DNA from: Actinomycetes bacterium
Lineage (GTDB): Bacteria > Actinomycetota > Acidimicrobiia > Acidimicrobiales > Poriferisodalaceae
Direction: 5' to 3'
Length of the DNA: 42,708 nt
NCBI GenBank assembly: GCA_024228575.1
Contig: JAAETH010000040.1
Location: 1-42,708 of the forward strand
This document shows positions 41,371 through 42,708 of the stretch, in pieces (position 1 is the stretch's first letter; each line of letters starts with the position of its first letter). Below the pieces are notes generated by a model. That model did no database searches and was not told the DNA's origin. It saw only the letters and a list, made by a program, of their open reading frames with translations. The translations under genes were made by a program, and so were the position numbers.

Positions 41371-42619
41371 ATGGGATCACCCACTCACACTTCGTGGTTC
41401 GGGAGAGTCGCGATCGTCGCGCTGTTGATCGGGTCGAGCGTGGCCTGTGACGGCGACGCTTCGACGGTGCCCGACAATTCCGGATTCGAGTTGATCACCG
41501 CCGAATTGGCACGGGCGACGTCGGACCCGGCCGAGGCGGCGGCCGCGGCAGACGCGATTCGAGCCCTTGGGTTCGATCTGTTCGAAGTTGTGCACCCCGA
41601 CGAGGGCAATCTGGCCGTGTCGCCGTACTCGGTCGCCGTCGCCCTGGCGATGACGCGTGCCGGGGCCTCCGGCGACACTGCAGCCGAGATGGACTCCGTG
41701 TTGCACGCGGACTTGGTCGACGACCTGCACAAGGGTGTTGGCTCGCTCGATGCCTACCTGGCCGAGCGGGCCGGCACCTTCCAGGGATTCGATGGCGAGA
41801 ACCTCGAACTCGAGCTGTCGTTCGGCAACGCCGTGTGGCCTCAGGTCGGGTTCGGGTTCGAGGCCGCGTTCCTCGGGACCTTGGCAGAGCACTACGGCGC
41901 GGGCGTGTACGGCGTCGACTATGTCGACGACACCGAAGGGTCGCGCCAGGCCATCAACGGGTGGGTCTCGGATCGTACGAACGAGCGCATCTCCGAGCTG
42001 ATTCCGGCAGGTGCACTCGACAGCCTGACACGGCTGGTATTGACGAACGCCGTCTACCTGAACGCCCCCTGGCTTCATCCATTCGTCGAGGGCGGCACCG
42101 TCGACGCCCCGTTCAACCTCCAGGATGGTGCTCAGGTCACCGTTGCGATGATGACCTTGGCCGAGACGCTCGATGGTGGTGTTGGTGCCAGACGAGGGCA
42201 TGTTCGCCGATGTCCGGAGTGAGCTGTCCGGCACCATGATCGACGAGATCGCCGCCAATCAGAGACGACGACCCGTCAACCTCAAACTCCCTCGCTGGGA
42301 GTTTCGCACCCAGGTGGGCCTGACGCAGTCGTTGAGCGAACTGGGGATGCCCACCGCGTTCACCAGGGCCGCCGACTTCAGCAGTATGTCGACCGACGCA
42401 GAGCTCTTGATCACCGATGTCATACACGAGGTGTTCATCAGCGTCGACGAGGAGGGCACCGAGGTTGCCGCTGCAACCGCCGTCGCCGTCGCCGTCGAAT
42501 CGGCGCCTGCAGACCCGCCACTGCTGTTGTCCGTCGATCGCCCCTTCCTCTTCTGGATCGAGGACGATCCGACCGGGGCCCTGCTGTTCCTGGGCCAGGT
42601 GACCGACCCGACGACGTGA
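41371..42619 (+). pseudogene. Secreted serpin, interrupted by deletion and frameshift
   Basis: The first frame (41371 to about 42165) has a lipoprotein-like signal (VAIVALLIGSSVAC, Cys26) and serpin blocks: NLAVSPYSVAVALAMTRAGA, SFGNAVW, INGWVSDRTNERISELIPAG and RLVLTNAVYLNAPWLHPF. It reaches VTVAMMTLAETL and then goes out of frame. The second frame (from 42173) resumes with MVVLVPDEGMFADV and runs to the end, including the hinge DEEGTEVAAATAVAV and the closing VDRPFLFWIEDD. The family's segment between these points (about 30-40 residues) is missing. With the C-terminal reactive loop intact but out of frame, this is a damaged gene or a local sequencing error. Confidence 0.82.
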
Positions 42620-42636
42620 GTGCTCACGATTCAGGT

Positions 42637-42708
42637 CTAGCTGGCCTGGTCCTTGTTCATGATGCCGGTTGTGCCGTGCTTGGCTAGCTCGCAGTCGGGC
42701 CAGCCGAA
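42637..42708 (-). CDS. C-terminus of a leftward gene running off the right edge
   Basis: The last 23 codons of a minus-strand frame read FGWPDCELAKHGTTGIMNKD then QAS and TAG. Third positions are GC-rich, as in neighbouring genes, and the stop lies 17 nt from the serpin stop, a normal convergent arrangement. Too little is visible to name a family. Confidence 0.4.
   Translation of the reverse strand, partial: FGWPDCELAKHGTTGIMNKDQAS

Noticed and set aside
1-42708. CRISPR arrays, tRNA or rRNA genes, prophage or conjugation genes
   Set aside because: No regularly spaced repeats, no cloverleaf-like segments noticed by eye and no phage or transfer proteins among the frames; a tRNA scan was not possible here.

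Overview
The window is GC-rich and reads as chromosomal DNA from a high-GC actinobacterium, most likely of the Acidimicrobiia (Ilumatobacter-like) type. This rests on family content: F420-type PPOX and luciferase-like proteins, HadA/HadB-like dehydratases, paired acyl-CoA dehydrogenases, an MmpL-type exporter, a DUF222-HNH (13E12-type) gene, DUF4389, DUF2510 and DUF4328 proteins, and frequent GTG/TTG starts. The taxonomic placement is inference. I saw no rRNA, tRNA, CRISPR array, prophage or origin.

Region 1 (1-10.6 kb) is a nitrogen and methylated-amine region. An IS5-type transposase relic ends exactly at the stop codon of glxD. The overlapping genes glxB-glxC-glxD (glutamate-synthase-like, related to N-methylglutamate synthase MgsABC) run leftward. 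They are divergent from glnT (glutamine synthetase III / gamma-glutamylmethylamide synthetase type) and an XRE-cupin regulator. The shared promoter region carries clear inverted repeats. An EamA permease, a small membrane protein, a HIRAN-domain protein and a DUF4389 membrane protein follow, then a very convincing creatinase (creatine to sarcosine plus urea). Together they suggest use of creatine, sarcosine or methylamine as nitrogen source. No sarcosine oxidase, creatininase, urease or N-methylglutamate dehydrogenase lies in the window.

Region 2 (10.6-19 kb) holds a large lipoprotein with a thrombospondin type-3 segment, a HadA/HadB-like hydratase pair, and a leftward run of a P-type Ca2+-ATPase-like pump, a crotonase-fold protein lacking both catalytic glutamates, and a PPOX protein. 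An aldo/keto reductase is divergent from the pump.

Region 3 (19-20.3 kb) is a scar: a possible cytochrome P450 tail relic, a palindrome, a hairpin and a frameshifted DUF222-HNH gene.

Region 4 (20.3-26.5 kb) is acyl-CoA metabolism. Two adjacent acyl-CoA dehydrogenases converge on a thiolase, sharing a stop palindrome. Upstream of the thiolase is a fusion of a thiolase-fold (HMG-CoA-synthase-like) domain with a DUF35 OB-fold. The fusion lacks the catalytic cysteine and the DUF35 zinc ribbon, so it looks like a scaffold for the thiolase. A divergent HSL-type esterase follows.

Region 5 (26.5-34.1 kb) is transport: an MmpL/RND exporter with a divergent TetR regulator and visible operators, two overlapping MFS exporters, a 41-codon small ORF and an Na/Pi symporter with a PhoU-like tail.

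Region 6 (34.2-42.7 kb) contains a luciferase-like F420 oxidoreductase pseudogene, a TetR/NAD-epimerase divergent pair with two near-perfect palindromic operators, and a DUF2510-scramblase-like protein. Then come a DUF4328/septum-formation-domain protein paired with a zinc metalloprotease, a coiled-coil protein, and a secreted serpin broken by a deletion and frameshift but with an intact reactive-loop hinge. The right edge holds the C-terminus of a leftward gene.
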